Below, piece after piece: positions 11,335-23,870 of a stretch of DNA of 64,000 nucleotides. Made by a program: the position numbers and the translations under genes. Each line of letters opens with the position of its first letter. Position 1 is the stretch's first letter. Source of the DNA: Tanytarsus gracilentus (taxonomy: Eukaryota > Arthropoda > Insecta > Diptera > Chironomidae); NCBI GenBank assembly GCA_038502055.1, contig JAXRKN010000042.1:3720001-3784000 (forward strand), in the 5' to 3' direction. The notes below the pieces were generated by a model. The model worked only from the letters and a program-made list of their open reading frames with translations. It was not told the DNA's origin and did no database searches.

Positions 11335-13917
11335 ATGAATCGAGAAGATTCAATTGCAAGTTTAGAAATCTTCTTAGGTGAGTTGTAATCGTTATCATTG
11401 TTATGAATGAGAAAATAATCGATAAATTTCGATTTCGGCTCAAGTCTTTTTGTGTTTAATTGTGTCTCGTTTCTTATCGCTTATAAGTAATTTGTTCATG
11501 TTAATTTTTTAGACCAAGCTATAAGTTCCAATAATGAAGAACTGGATATTAGCGCTTTAGACTCTTTTTGTGAACTGTTGAAGACGGAAACAGACCTCAG
11601 TGTACATGCAACGCGAATTTTAGCTGCCAGAATACAGTCGCAAGTTGCCAAAGAAAGTCTACTAGCTTTAGAGGCACTGGAAGGTAAAAAATTAATTGAG
11701 CCAATAATGAGTCACAAAAATATAATAGCTTTATTTTGTATCTTTTTAGAGTGTATGGACACTCTGGGACCCCATTTTCAAATAGAAGTCAATAAGTTCA
11801 AGTTTCTCAATGAATTGGTACATCTAAGCACTCTCCCTTGCCTTTTTATTATTTTTATAATCATTTTACTAGTTGTTGTTTTTTACGCGACCCACCACTC
11901 GATATGTCTTCGATATTCTGAGCAACAACATGAATTTAAATGCTAGCTATTTAATTAGCTTTTCAATACCGATCTGCAACAAGTGCAGCTCATGTGGGCT
12001 TTGATTTTTTTTAGGTTTTAAGATAACTTTTTTCTCTATATAAATTATAGATACGCCTTGTTTCAAAGAAATTCTTAGGAGACAGAACGCCAAAAGAGAT
12101 ACAGGATAGGATCCTTGACATTTTATTTTTATGGACTGATAAATATCCGGAGCTGAGTAAGATCAAGGAGGCGTACACAATGCTTCGAAATCAAGGAGTG
12201 GTACACGAGCCGCAAAAAAATGTTATAGCAAGAAGTAGCAAGAAGTCAACCGATAGCACTCTGAATTTAATGGAAAATGAGAAATTTAAGCGTCTCCTGC
12301 AGAGTAAAAACCAAAAGGATATTGGAGCTGCAAATCTAATGATCCAAAACATGGTGCGCGACAATGATCGGTATTTACTTATCTGAACAAAAAAATTTAT
12401 CGAATTAAACATTCGACCCTTTTTTTAAGGCGTTGTATGATGCTTAATCGTCGACTTATTGATTTACAAAGCGGAAACACCAATGCAATTTTATTGAAAC
12501 AAATGCTCGATGAGCTTGATCCTAATGAGGCAACAGAAGACACTTTAGCGACATTACGAGAAATCTATAGTTCCTGTGTAAAGTTACGGCCAACAGTGAA
12601 TCGACTATTGTCTTTGGAAGAGTCTTGCGAGTCCGATCCACGAATTCAAGAGACCTTTGATTGCATCAACACAGCCATTGAACTGTACACCGCAATAATT
12701 ATTGACAACAAAAAACCAGCTAAAGGAAAGACCGAAGCGAAATCTTCTAACTTGTTAGATGTTGCCGAAGATACAACAAAAGGGAATTTTAGCGAGCTCA
12801 ATGATATTTTTTTAGGTGCTACTGCTTCAGCGCAAGTTGATAACCTTCTTCAGATTCAAGTAAGGATACTAATTCTTAAGCGCAACTCATAAAAGTCGGA
12901 TATTATGATTTTTTAATTTTCATCGAACTTTCTTTCGGAATCTCGTATAGACTCGTTTTCTTAAATGGACTCACGTTTGAGTTTTTTTGATCATGATCTT
13001 ATTCCAAGCACAGATCGGCCAAGGACAGATTTAATGTCCATTTTTGCAAATTGCGTCCAATTCTTTTGCCATTAGTTTTTCTAAAGAAATTGATTTATAT
13101 TAAAATAGACCAATATACATATTTGTCTAGAGTTGCGTTTTTGTTCGTAAATCACGCTCTAATAAGATTTAATCTGTATTACTAGGCCCCAGACATGCCA
13201 CAAATTGGAAATATCGACATTATGGCTTTGATTAACAAGCACAAACCCGCTGAAGATGATTTGATGAGAAACTTGAACATCGAATCACCGCAGGCAACTG
13301 CGAAAGTGAGTGAACTTAGTGAATTGGACTCTCTTGTAACTGGGATGAAGACTAAATTGCTTAAAACTGACGAAAAATTAAGAAATGTCCAACGAAAAGA
13401 CTCTGAAGATGATGTTGAAAATTTAATCCACGAAGATGCGATGATTTTTAAAGTCGAGGATCCGACAAAGCTTCAACCGAAGAAAATTGCATTAAAAGAC
13501 ATTAACTTGGACATTTCAGAAATCATGCCGAGCGAATCCGAAGCACCGCGAACAATTCTTGATGAGAAGAAAGGTCTTAAAGTTGTCGTCAATTTTACTA
13601 AAGATCGTCCTGCTCAACATGTCACTGTTTTAGTTATAACAGTTATAAATCAGGGCCCAACTGCAATTGCTAACTTTCAATTTGACGCTAGCGTCACAAA
13701 ACCATGCAAATTGAGACTTCTCGAGACTTCAGGTACTGAATTACCGGGTGTCTTGCCCTTCAAGCCTCCGACCGAGACCATTAACCAAGTAATTCTGTTG
13801 ATGAATCCTACTTTAGAGCCTATAAATTTGATCGCTATCCTAACTTACAATCTTGAAGATGACCCCGATCCTTACAAGGAATCAATTGAAGTCAAAAACA
13901 TTCCATTCATTAGTTAG
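11335..13917 (+). CDS. Gga: GGA, Golgi-localised gamma-ear-containing ARF-binding clathrin adaptor
   Basis: Six exons: 11335-11377, 11513-11683, 11750-11817, 12051-12370, 12430-12859 and 13186-13917. They close to 587 aa. Domain order matches GGA. An N-terminal VHS domain (~1-140; SLEIFLDQAI...LLALEALEECMDTLGPHF and FLGDRTPKEIQDRI) binds acidic-dileucine sorting signals. A GAT domain (~165-290; IGAANLMIQNM and NRRLIDLQSGNT) binds ARF-GTP and ubiquitin. A hinge with NLLDV follows. A gamma-adaptin ear (~400-587; LKVVVNFTKDRPAQHVTVLV) ends IPFIS. GGAs act at the trans-Golgi network and endosomes. Intron 12860-13185 (326 bp) is the longest and holds no obvious exon. Short open frames downstream of 13,917 look like 3' UTR. 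Confidence 0.94.
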
Positions 13918-14192
13918 ACAGTCGTTTTATGTTTTTAATGACCGCATATATTTCAGTTATTTCATTTCTTTTCTGGACTAATCATTGTAGTGCTTTTGAA
14001 AAAGAAACATTATTTAATAAATCTTTATTTCACTCGCATATGTTATTTTTACTTTCCCATAATAATTCAATTGGTTTAACTGTTGCAGTGCAATATAATT
14101 ATTTTCAACACTTTAGCTGGGCAGGGAATGAAATTTAGAAATGACAAATTAATTAGTAAGGTCTGTAATCAGTTAAAAAGTTATAAAATGGG

Positions 14193-16002
14193 TCAAGAGA
14201 AATGTCTTCGAGAATCGGCAAACATGTACTTGAGGCGGAAGGCTTCTGCTACAAGAATGTTGATGTGAGAATCGAGCCAATTGTGAGTGGGTAAATTCTG
14301 GAGGAGCAACATCAAACCCTTAAAATTTTTTTGTAAAAATTATTATTTCAATGGATCCTGAAATTTCTAAAGTTAAGTTACCTGAAAATCATTTTCTTGA
14401 AGGAGCTTTTCACGCCAATGAAGTAGAAATGCAGCGCAGACATAGAGCTGAAAAATTGCAAAGCCGTCAGATTCAGCGAGATACGTATCCCAAAGTCGAA
14501 TTGTACAGAAGAGTGGAAGTTCTCTAGTCAACAAATTGTTCATCCATCGAAATGAAAATTGCAAATAATCCACGCCATGCATTTGAAGATGCTTATGAAG
14601 CGTAACTGTAAAATTAATAAATTTTAAGGCTTTTTATTAATTTTTAATGTACACTGCCTACCATCAATTCTCTGTATCAACTCCTTGAGTTGATTGACCT
14701 TCTCTTGAATGCCGAGCTGAGCAAAAATATAATTATCCTGTATACTTTCCAAAAACTTGCTGATGCACCAAAATGAATCTGCCTCAATAATATTACGTTG
14801 TTCCAAAGGAAGAACCTCAAATCGATATGTTTCCAAGTCTCTTTCGGCACCGACTTGCTCTTGCAAGAACACAATGAAAAATGGCGTAACTAGATCGTTC
14901 ATTCCCTGTACATAACCAGATGCCGGGTGTCTAATCGCCCAAATGAAAAGTATCCTCTCAAACATCTCCTGAACGAGCTTTTGTTGAAAAAGCGGGACCT
15001 GTGGATTCATACGAGGTACGTCAATGTGAATTTGTCTGTACGTTTCTTGCTGTGACTCGTCTCGCTGTGACTCATCTCGCGCATCAGCATTAAAATATTG
15101 CTTTACCAAGACTTGATAGTCAATCCTTTTGCGTTCCAACAAAGTATTTCGACGTTCCAGAGATGTTGGCAAATAGCCCGATAGCAAACGCCATATCACT
15201 GGCCGAATCTTCGTTTCAAAATAAATTTCTATTAGTTAACAGATAAATTTTTAAGAATAAAACTCACTTTCCTCGGCACTCCCGACCAGCTAAGTTCTTT
15301 TAACGCCTGCAAATTCAATAAGTCAGCTTCGAGAATCGCCTGAAACTTTTCCAATTTTGATTCGGCCTCGTCTTTTAGAGACAACGAGTGAAATTTTAAA
15401 AGCTGTGGACGTCCTGGATATGAGTTAAATCGTTGCCGTAGACGACTGAAAATGATATTATTATAAATTTTCTCATTTTTCAACAAAAATATATGACGTT
15501 TCTCTCACCCATACTCGATGTTTGTATTAACTGATTTTTCACAAGCAGTTTGCTGATTCATAGACTTAGATGAATTTTCCTCTTTGCTAACATCAATTAT
15601 GAATGATTGATATGAACTTTCATGGTTGTTTGGCGGCAAGTTGCTACTATTGGTAGTTGTTGTGATTGTTGTTGATGATGTTCTCGGGACAGAAGAGGAT
15701 GCTGCTGATGGTGCCTTATGAACAAAGGGAAGTTGATTTTTACAGAAATGATGTCCTTTGGGTCCATTCTGAGGCCTTCGTGGTGGTGTTTTGGAATCAA
15801 TGTCCGGCGATAAAATGCAATATTCCTTCGTTAGCTCATCTTCTGACAAATTCCATGCATCGCTCACTGATTTCTGGTAATTTTCGAACGAAGATGTCGA
15901 TGCATTTCCCTTACCAGCTTTAAGATCCTTTTTTGGACTTGGTCTCCCCGGCACCGCCCTCATATTGCTTTTCCAAAAGGAATTTTCATGATTTTGATCC
16001 AT
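14193..16002 (-). CDS. TBC1D22: TBC1D22-type Rab GTPase-activating protein
   Basis: Five exons (16002-15509, 15445-15268, 15208-14662, 14605-14382 and 14318-14193; 1569 nt) encode 522 aa. The first ~190 residues are disordered and Ser/Thr/Asn-rich. The TBC domain starts near 205 (ELSWSGVPRKIRPVIWRLLSG). It has the catalytic Arg finger in IDVPRMNP, the Gln finger in SGYVQGMNDLVTPFF, and the TBC1D22-specific stretches ERILFIWAIRHPASGYVQG and QFSFRWMNNLLTRELPL. The last exon supplies the family tail GLMLLLQNLPTHNW...LVAEAFRLKYMFADSRRHFS. TBC1D22 proteins are Golgi-associated RabGAPs in mammals; the Rab target here is unknown. The gene is divergent from the MFSD10 gene. Confidence 0.94.
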
Positions 16003-16879
16003 AGTTTATAAAATTATTTCAATGACAACAGGAAATTTTCTACGCTGTTTTCCACAATTTCACATTGATTTTGTGTTGAGAATTGCTTTAAAAATGTGGC
16101 ACTATCTATTATTTCATACTATTAATTCGATGTTAATTCCTCTCTCTTCGTATGAAAAAAGACAACTTTAATTTTCTATAATATAAATTGAAATAAAAAT
16201 TTTGCTGTGGGTGCATTAAGGCGCAATTTTTAATTTTAAAATAGTGGTGATAAAATATAATAAAATTGTGAGGAAACATAAATCGAGGATTTTTTGTTTA
16301 ATTCAAGCAGTTTAATCAATTTGTGAGCAGATACAGACACAGTTGATTATGAACAATAATAACTCTTTTTTTGAAACTTTATGCTAAAAAATGAGGGGTA
16401 TACGAGAGCGCCGATAAATTTTAGTTTTCAAAAATCAACCTTAAAAGTTATGTACTTAAATCTGATTTTTGCTAAATTTTCCTAGCAACCGTCTCTCTCC
16501 CTCTCTTTCTATCTATCTCTCTCTCTCTCTACGATCCACAACAACACGCAAGAGATGTAAATAAAGAGAAAGTTAAAAAATTCTAGAAGATTGAATAGAG
16601 TTAAATTTTAGGCAAGTCCACGTATTACGAAATGCTGATTTTTTAAAAGCACTCAAAGTAAGTAAAAAAATCCCATTATCGCTTTTAAGTTGCCCGTGAA
16701 CATTAATTTAGAGTTCACGACAAAATAACATTAAAATTAATTCAATATATGATTTGACAGCTATGTGTATGTGTTAGCTAATCACGAAACTGATAACGTT
16801 TTTTCGATTTTTCTATAGCTCGCGAAACACGAGGAATCATCATCATTAGCAGTTCATTGTGTCACTTTGTGCAATAGAG
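16003..16879. other. Divergent promoter region of the TBC1D22 and MFSD10 genes
   Basis: This is 877 bp between two divergent start codons. It contains an imperfect (CT)n microsatellite at about 16,493-16,531 and no recognisable gene. Possible GAGA-type (GAGAG) elements are present on the reverse strand within the CT run. Confidence 0.5.
16493..16531. repeat. Imperfect (CT)n microsatellite
   Basis: The run is ctctctccctctctttctat followed by an uninterrupted (ct) stretch. It sits in the shared upstream region of two divergent genes and could act as a GAGA-factor-type element, which is inference only. Confidence 0.85.
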
Positions 16880-18369
16880 ATGTTTCAAAGACGGAAGTCC
16901 TCGGAAGTTGGAAGTCAGAATGGAAAAGAAGAGACCTCTTCGAAAGCAATGACAAAGACACACTCAACAGTGTACATCGTCTTTTTCTCCCTTCTCCTCG
17001 ATTTGCTTGCATTTACAATGATTCTACCACTTCTGCCATCACTTCTTGAACATTATCGTATTAACGATAAAGACGGCCTATATTCAACACTTTCGAACAG
17101 TGTAAGCTACTTCCGTGAACTAGTTGGTGCACCTGAAAAATATACGAGCGTGCTTTTTGGTGGCTTCCTTGGATCAATGTTTAGTCTTTTGCAATTCATA
17201 ATCAGTCCAATAGCAGGAGGTCTGTCCGACTATTATGGTCGTAAGCCTATTTTGCTTGTTAGTCTCGTTGGCATAGTGGTATCTTACGGCTTATGGGCAA
17301 TATCGAGTAACTTCGGACTTTTTGTGCTGGCACGTTTTGTTGGGGGGCTGAGCAAGGGCAATATCAGCTTAAGCATGGCAGTAATTACTGATGTGTCGAA
17401 TAAAGAGAACAGAGGAAAAGGCATGGCACTTGTAGGCATCGCATTTTCGATTGGCTTCATTGTCGGACCCATGATTGGTGCCATCTTTTCAAAATTCAGC
17501 GACAAATCAACGGATGACTGGTTTTCATACCCTGCACTTTTTGCCATGTGTCTTGCGACCCTCGATTTGATCTTTTGTTTTTTCTATCTCAAAGAATCAC
17601 TCCCGAGCGAGAAACGAGCAAAAACTGTTATCAATTCACTCTCGCAAGCACTCGAACACATAAGCATTCCATCTCTGTTCCGCTTCGATGCGGTTAAAAA
17701 TCTAACGTCGGCAGACATTAAATCGCTGAAAGAACTTGGATTCATCTATTTTGTTTACCTGTTCATATACTCCGGATTAGAATTCACCGTTTCATTTCTA
17801 ATGTTTCACAAGTTTGGCTTTAATTCCATGGATCAAGCGCGAATGTTTTTAGCTTCAGGAATTGTGATGACAATTCTACAAGGCTCCGTTGTTAGGCGCA
17901 TCAAATTAGAACGGACAAAACAAGCAGCAGTATTCGGATTAATACTCATCGTACCATCATACGTTATTATTGGTTTAGCTCAAAATACTTTATGGCTCTA
18001 CATAGGAATGACTCTCTATGCAATCTGTAAGAAACTTTTTATTTTTTTTAAATACCGAAATTCAAATTACCACGTGGTAATTTTGAAACATAAAAATAAT
18101 ATATTAATAATCATTTTTATTGTAAAAATCGCACAGCAACTGCATTTGTCGTGACTTGCATGACAACACTTACGTCAAAATATGGAAACTTTGATCAAAA
18201 AGGAACCGTACTAGGTATTTTTCGCTCACTTGGAGCATTGGCCAGAGCACTAGGTCCCCTTGTTGCATCAACGCTTTTCTGGTCGATTGGTGCTACAACA
18301 ACTTACCTCATTGGCGGCATTCTTCTTATCCATCCAGGCATTAAGTTAAATAGACTCAAATTATCTTAA
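16880..18369 (+). CDS. rtet: MFSD10/rtet-type major facilitator transporter
   Basis: Two exons (16880-18026 and 18137-18369) encode 459 aa. The ATG at 16880 is chosen; upstream in-frame codons lack an ATG. About twelve membrane segments are expected: VYIVFFSLLLDLLAFTMILP is the first, and an extracellular loop follows. The MFS signature between segments 2 and 3 reads GGLSDYYGRKPILL, with the conserved D-x-x-GRK. Segments 4-5 carry ARFVGGLSKGNISLSMAV. The protein resembles MFSD10 (fly rtet, tetracycline-transporter-like), an organic-anion/efflux-type carrier. The true substrate in this organism is unknown. The second exon carries the last segments (GTVLGIFRSLGALARALGPL). Confidence 0.88.
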
Positions 18370-18701
18370 ATAAAAGTCGCCAACATGATAAAATTAGTTT
18401 ATACATGTCAATGCGTGCCACTCAATCGATTTATTAAAGATTTTTTATACAATTCAACATTTTTTTATTTAATTTTTTAGTTTACAGAAATTATATATAA
18501 TATGATGATGCGAAATAAATAATAAATAACAATAGCTACATATATTTTCTACATACATAAAAATTTTGTAGATGAGAAATGTAATAACTTTTTCTTTAAA
18601 TTTAAGTGTAATACTTTTTAAGCTCAATAATTTTAAATCAGCTTTTAATTTTTAGGATTTAGCAAAAACAAATCAATGGTCGCACACACACATATAATTA
18701 T
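18370..18701. other. Convergent spacer, 332 bp
   Basis: AT-rich 3' UTR-type DNA between the MFSD10 stop and the stop of the cysteine-rich protein. Nothing else is recognisable. Confidence 0.5.
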
Positions 18702-20220
18702 CTACATGATCTTTGTCAATGAAAATATAAACATTAATACAATCAAGAAGCTGATTTGAACTCTTTCGGCATTGGAACAATATTTGGAACCTTGATTGTT
18801 TTCTTCTACAAAACCATCATCGCAACTACATCGCTTATTAATACATGATGTATGAGCTATTACACAATTTTCATCACTTTCACATATGCCATTTAGGCTA
18901 ACGGAAGACCAGCATCGCTGGAAGAAATTAAAAGATATTTCAATTTCAAATCTAACGAGATTTTCGTTGGATGAAGAATTAATGATGTTTCTTACGCTGT
19001 TAACATCGTGATAATTTTTGATGCATAAACACGTGTTATTTTCAGCACAGCTTGAGTAAGGTATGCTCATGCACTGAGAATCTTGCTGACATGGTTGGTA
19101 TAGAGAAGATACGAGAGGAAGGCATGAGTCACTATCATCGCCAGCAACATGACTCGCTTTACATCGGCACTTTCCATTGAGGCATATTGATGCATTCACT
19201 ACACATTCCTCATCCGAGTAGCAATTCTCGTTTAAATTTATGTTTTTTAAACAGCGTGTCTTTGCATGATTCGGATGGTAGCCATAAAAGCATCGACATT
19301 GACCCTGCTCACATATTGTTCTATTTACTTGGCAATTACTTGTGAGTCGACAGTATTCACCAATTTCTGTAAATTGTTAAAGTTTAACAAATTTTCATTA
19401 ATGAAAGATTTAGAGTTGCACATTTTCATCTTTTTCTTGCTTATTTTGCGTAATTCTGGTGGTTTAAGAATGACGCAGTGGAAATGTATAAAAAACATCA
19501 AAGTTTCAAAAAAAAATATCAAAAAATCCAAAAAGTTTAACATTTTGATAATTTTTAAAAATTTCGAAAAGCCTCAATATTTTGAAAAATTTAAAAGTCT
19601 ACTCACTTGATGAGTTAAAACACGCATTTTCCGTTCTAACATAATGGGCTCTGGGCTGACAATCACATTGTTGATTAAAGCAATGAGATTCATAACCCAG
19701 TCGAAAGTGGCACTGTTCATTCATAAAACACAGTTCCCCATAATCAGCAATCTCGATACATTTGCGAGACCTTCCGGATGCCTTCATAAAGTAACCGTCT
19801 CGGCACACACATTGACCCATTTGACTTATGCCGCCACCGCGTTCTTCACACATTGCATTTAAAGGACAATCTGCAGTGCTGTTACAGACATTGCTTGTTC
19901 CTACGAAAAAAAAATTGTAAAAAAATCGTGAATATTCAAGAATTAGTTAAATTTGAACTAAAATTGGAAAATATAAGAAAACCAGTAATTTACTAGAGTC
20001 TGCGAGCCTAAACATAAGATTTTATTGAAAAATGTCACTTAAAAGGGACTAACTACTAACATTATTTTGAGCGGTGCATCAACTTTCACCTCGAAAATTT
20101 TCATGTCACGCTCTTGACACACGACGATTGACGTTTTCATCAAGCGCATGATCTCGAGAGATTGAAAAGTATAAAGCATTTTTCGTGCGGCGTTGATGAA
20201 ATTATTATTTTCCTGCCTTT

Positions 20221-20259
<39 letters not shown>

Positions 20260-20495
20260 ACAATACAGAGTATAAAGCATGCTATGTATTTGTGAGGTGG
20301 TAAATAAATGTTCTTGAATGAGCGATATGGCGTGAAAATTTTTGCAAGATTTGTACTAATTATTTGAGTAGGGCAATTTTGTGATTTCAACTTACTTCGT
20401 TTATCAATTTGCTGTTCATTTGCTGCTAATGTTAATGAGACAGTGACGAATTGAGGTAGAAGCAATAATAAATAATTCAATAGTGGCGACTTCAT
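18702..20495 (-). CDS. Cysteine-rich EB/EGF-like module secretory protein with hydrophobic C-terminus
   Basis: Exons 20495-20396, 19900-19607, 19366-18996 and 18917-18702 close to 326 aa. A signal peptide is clear (MKSPLLNYLLLLLPQFVTVS). The body has repeated modules with closely spaced cysteines such as CLNGKCRCK, CVCRDGYF, CDCQPRAH, CEQGQCRCFYGYHP and CSCDDGFVEEN. These resemble EB modules, which are common in insect surface proteins. The extreme C-terminus is hydrophobic (VQISFLIVLMFIFSLTKIM) with almost no cytoplasmic tail, so it could be a membrane anchor or a GPI-attachment signal. The start is the ATG at 20495; the frame upstream lacks an ATG. The third intron (18918-18995, 78 nt) contains no in-frame stop, so retention would add 26 residues. 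The binding partner is unknown. Confidence 0.75.
20225..20255. repeat. (TC)n microsatellite
   Basis: An uninterrupted TC dinucleotide run inside the first intron of the cysteine-rich protein gene. Confidence 0.9.
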
Positions 20496-21849
20496 TTCTT
20501 CTTCAAACACTCTAAAACCTTTAGCTTTTTTCTGTCTCGATGATACTTTTTTCCCTTAAATTTATTTTTTCTTGCTTCATCGCTCTTACACACACTTTTG
20601 GGATTTTTTGTTTTAAATTCACACTTGTCATTTGACAAATTATTTATTTACTGAATTTATGCTTCACTTAGCCTTATACGCATGCGAGAAAGAGTTATAG
20701 AACAGAAGTAAAATGAAAAAGTAAGTAAGTATAAAATGTGAGTACAAATTTCATCTTCCTCTTATTCTGTTCATTCTGATCGTCACTTACAAGAGTTCAC
20801 TATTTAATATATCTAATTTTTTTTATATATGTATGGCTAACAAAAAAACTGAGTTGAATTTAACCTCGAACGAGCTAAAATAACGACAAAGCATGAGAAA
20901 GTAAAATTTTAATCCATACAAAATGCGCTGTCCATTGTATAAGGTTTCTTGTACGGTTAATTTTTTTAAAATTTTAACAAAAAAGAGACTACAAAAAATC
21001 GAATTTCTAATTATTTTGTGGGAAATAAAAGAACCGAAATAATTTTCTATGTATTTTAAAATTTGTTGAACTACGTCATTTACGTAGCAAAATATTATAA
21101 CATCCAAGAAAATACTTCAGTCTTATTTATCAGCTGGTGCTTTACTAAGTTTTCAAATACTTTATATCGAATTATCATATTCATCGATAAAACATTATAA
21201 AAATAAAATTTTTTTTTCGCGACGTCACGCGATAGAAAAAATGAATACCGTAAATTATGGGTAACAATAACTTCTTAATTTTTCACTGTTTTGTATTTTG
21301 CAAAACCTCGTTCAAACCTAACATGTGTGTCTGTGTGTGTTTTTGCTCTTCAATTAACGACTTTACACACTTGAACTACAACTACGCTTTTCATCTTTTC
21401 ATCTAAACAGAGACCCGAAAAATCTTCGTTTGAATGTATTTAAATTTTCTTAGCTCATGCTTTTGATTCAAAATTTTAGCTTTATCAAAGGTATTTAAAA
21501 AAATTAATGGTTATCAAATTAGGTCAGTCACATGTCACACTGGACTGTTTTTTTTTAAAATCAATGTTCGCTGTGAAACGCACATGCTAAAATCTCATTG
21601 CGTATTAGACTTTCTTACGACTTATTTCACCAGACCCGCGCTGTCGACTAAAGCAATTGAAGATTTTATAAATTATATATTCTCTTCAACGGTTGATAGT
21701 CAGCCAGCCCATGATTTCAAATAAATAAAATTGACTCTTTATAGTTTTGTCTGTTTGTCATTAGTTTTAAACTGGAAAGCGCTTTTCAACCTTCATAATA
21801 TATAAATCTTTACTTTACTCGCAAATTTAGTGAATTAAACCTGGAAACA
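20496..21849. other. Divergent intergenic region, 1.35 kb
   Basis: It lies between the starts of the cysteine-rich protein gene and glutaredoxin 3. It is AT-rich, with a short (TG)n run near 21,325-21,341. No gene or clear promoter pair is visible. Confidence 0.5.
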
Positions 21850-22837
21850 ATGCCGATTATACCATTTTTAGAGACTACTGAGGCCTACAAGACCGAATTC
21901 AGGTAACTAAATCAAGTCTTTTTAACTAAAGCATCAAATTTTCTTATTATTTTTTGTAAATGAAAATTCATAGTTAAAAAAATGTTTATTTAAAAAGTTT
22001 CTTGATTATCTCGTTTACACAGTTCTGGAGCCAATCACATAATTTTGTATTCAGCAGAATGGGCTGAGCAGGTAACGATTTAAAGACGAGATTTAAAAAT
22101 TAAACTTAAATAAAGGCTAATTTTCTTAACTATAGTGTAACCAGATTTTGGCAGTCATGGAGCAGTTGGCTAAAAACGAAACATATAAAAACATTAAATT
22201 TCTCAACGTCGCTGTCGAAGAGATTCCCGAAATTGCACAGCAACACGAAATAGACGCCGTTCCAACTGTAAAATATTTCAATCATGAGTGAGGCGCACAT
22301 TTTAATCCTATTATTTTAGGTGATCTGCTTCCAAAACCAGAAAGCCGTTCACCGAATCGATGGAATTGACATTGCAGATCTGACAAACGCAGCCAAAGCA
22401 CTCGCCGGAACAACCATCGCTGACGACAAACCCGCCGAAAAACTTGAAGATAGACTAGCGGCTCTCATTAAAAAAGCAAAAATTATGGTATTTATGAAAG
22501 GTGAACAGAAAATGTTTAATAATTTTTCAAAAACTGTTCGACATTAGATTATTAAGTAATTATAAAAAGTTATTTTGGTGGTTTTTTAATTAAAGGCGAT
22601 AGAAATGCTCCAGCCTGTGGATTCTCTCGACAACTCATTCAAATACTGAACGATACTGGCGTGAATTACGAGACATTTGACATTCTTTCTGATGAGGAAG
22701 TACGTCAAGGATTGAAGACCTATTCAGATTGGCCCACTTACCCACAGGTCTATGTGAATGGAGAATTGCAAGGTGGCCTCGACATCATCAAAGAAATGAA
22801 AAAAGGCGGAGACCTTTTGAATGTATTGAACGCCTAA
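21850..22837 (+). CDS. GLRX3: Monothiol glutaredoxin 3 (PICOT/GLRX3)
   Basis: Exons 21850-21902, 22023-22071, 22136-22267, 22320-22500 and 22596-22837 give 218 aa. The N-terminal half is a thioredoxin-like domain in which the active site is degenerate: AEWAEQCNQ keeps only one Cys, as in PICOT proteins. It continues to AVPTVICFQNQKAVHRIDG. The single glutaredoxin domain (~130-218) carries the monothiol CGFS motif in NAPACGFSRQL, the glutathione-site SDWPTYPQVYVNGE and GGLDIIKEM. Family members bind a bridging [2Fe-2S] cluster with glutathione and hand iron to cytosolic targets. One glutaredoxin domain, rather than the two of vertebrates, fits my recollection of the fly gene. Exon 3 must end at 22267 (donor gtaaaa). 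The apparent gtgagg site 20 bp later gives the wrong phase. Confidence 0.93.
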
Positions 22838-22984
22838 ACTACTCGATATATTTTTTTGTAAAATTATTTGATAACTACATCAAATAATCTATTAAATAAT
22901 GACTGCTTGCTGATGTTTTATTGTGTAATTTTATTTCTCAATTTTCGCAAAGCTCACTCATGATTAATAGACACAATAAAATAT

Positions 22985-23539
22985 TTAACTTTCTTGCGGC
23001 GTAGAATTTTTAAGCTGTTGGACTTTAATCGTCATTACTTCCATGATAGCATCTCTAATTTGAGATTTTTCGTAGCCGATGAGCTCAATCTTATCGAGTT
23101 GTTCGCCGACAAAATCCACTCTACGCTTGAAGTAATCCTTCGCACTGTCTCGATCTTTTTCGACATAATAGCCTGTTCCTATATCGACAATGAATGAGTC
23201 AATGTCTTTTACTCTGCCCGGCACGTACATAGATCCAGTTAAAGGAATTAGAGTTGTCTTATTATCCCAGCCTTCCTTAAATTGATCCAGAGCATCTTTA
23301 CTGGCTTGAAACTTTGTCTTTGCCATTTTTAAAGTAGTGAGTGAATCTTGAAAAATGCCCAATTCCTAAAATGTAAAATTTAAATTAAAAGCATATGAGA
23401 TTTTTTTGGACACAGATGTTTTTCTTATTGCTCTTACCTGATCTAACTGCTGTCTCAATTGCTGTAACTGCTGCAAAGAAAGCTTCATTAGATCGATCTG
23501 TTGCATTTGCGGCTGTTCTGTAGTTGAAATTGTGGCCAT
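22985..23539 (-). CDS. Pfdn5: Prefoldin subunit 5
   Basis: Two exons (23539-23438 and 23365-22985) encode 160 aa, the usual size. It is an alpha-type prefoldin. An N-terminal coiled-coil helix (QQIDLMKLSLQQLQQLRQQL) is followed by the beta-hairpin region LIPLTGSMYVPGRV...IDIGTGYYVEKD. A second long helix (AKDYFKRRVDFVGEQLDKIE) comes next, and the tail is short. Prefoldin is the hexameric chaperone that passes nascent actin and tubulin to the CCT chaperonin. The gene ends 147 bp from the end of glutaredoxin 3 and starts 331 bp from the start of ATPAF1. Confidence 0.95.
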
Positions 23540-23870
23540 TGTAGCTAAAAAAATTGAAATTTGAAAAAATATGATACTTTTCAGTACACACGGCTGTGCG
23601 GCAGCTGACCAATATTTGAAAACTTGTCCAAGTCAAACAACTTGAAAAATCATAAAAATTTAATTATTTCAATCATTCAATAATTTTTACGATGATAAAA
23701 TTGTAATATTGCATTGCATTTTTTTTAAATTTATGTGATTTTTACTGAAAATTGTTTCCAATGAGTTATCATCTTTCGACTTATTGAGGTTTCACTGTAC
23801 TATTGAGGAAAATAAGATATTGCTGAAAACGGCAGTAGATAATTAATAAGTTGAGCTTTATATTTATTTC
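23540..23870. other. Divergent promoter region of Pfdn5 and ATPAF1
   Basis: This is 331 bp between two divergent housekeeping start codons. It is AT-rich and has no clear TATA box at the expected distance, which is usual for broadly expressed genes. Confidence 0.45.

Noticed and set aside
13929..14268. Small frames downstream of Gga.
   Set aside because: They fall in the presumed 3' UTR of Gga and overlap the last exon of the TBC1D22 gene on the other strand.
22288..22319. Exon 3 of glutaredoxin 3 extended to 22,287.
   Set aside because: The phase does not fit the next exon, which would open with a stop codon; the 22,267 donor restores the conserved strand.
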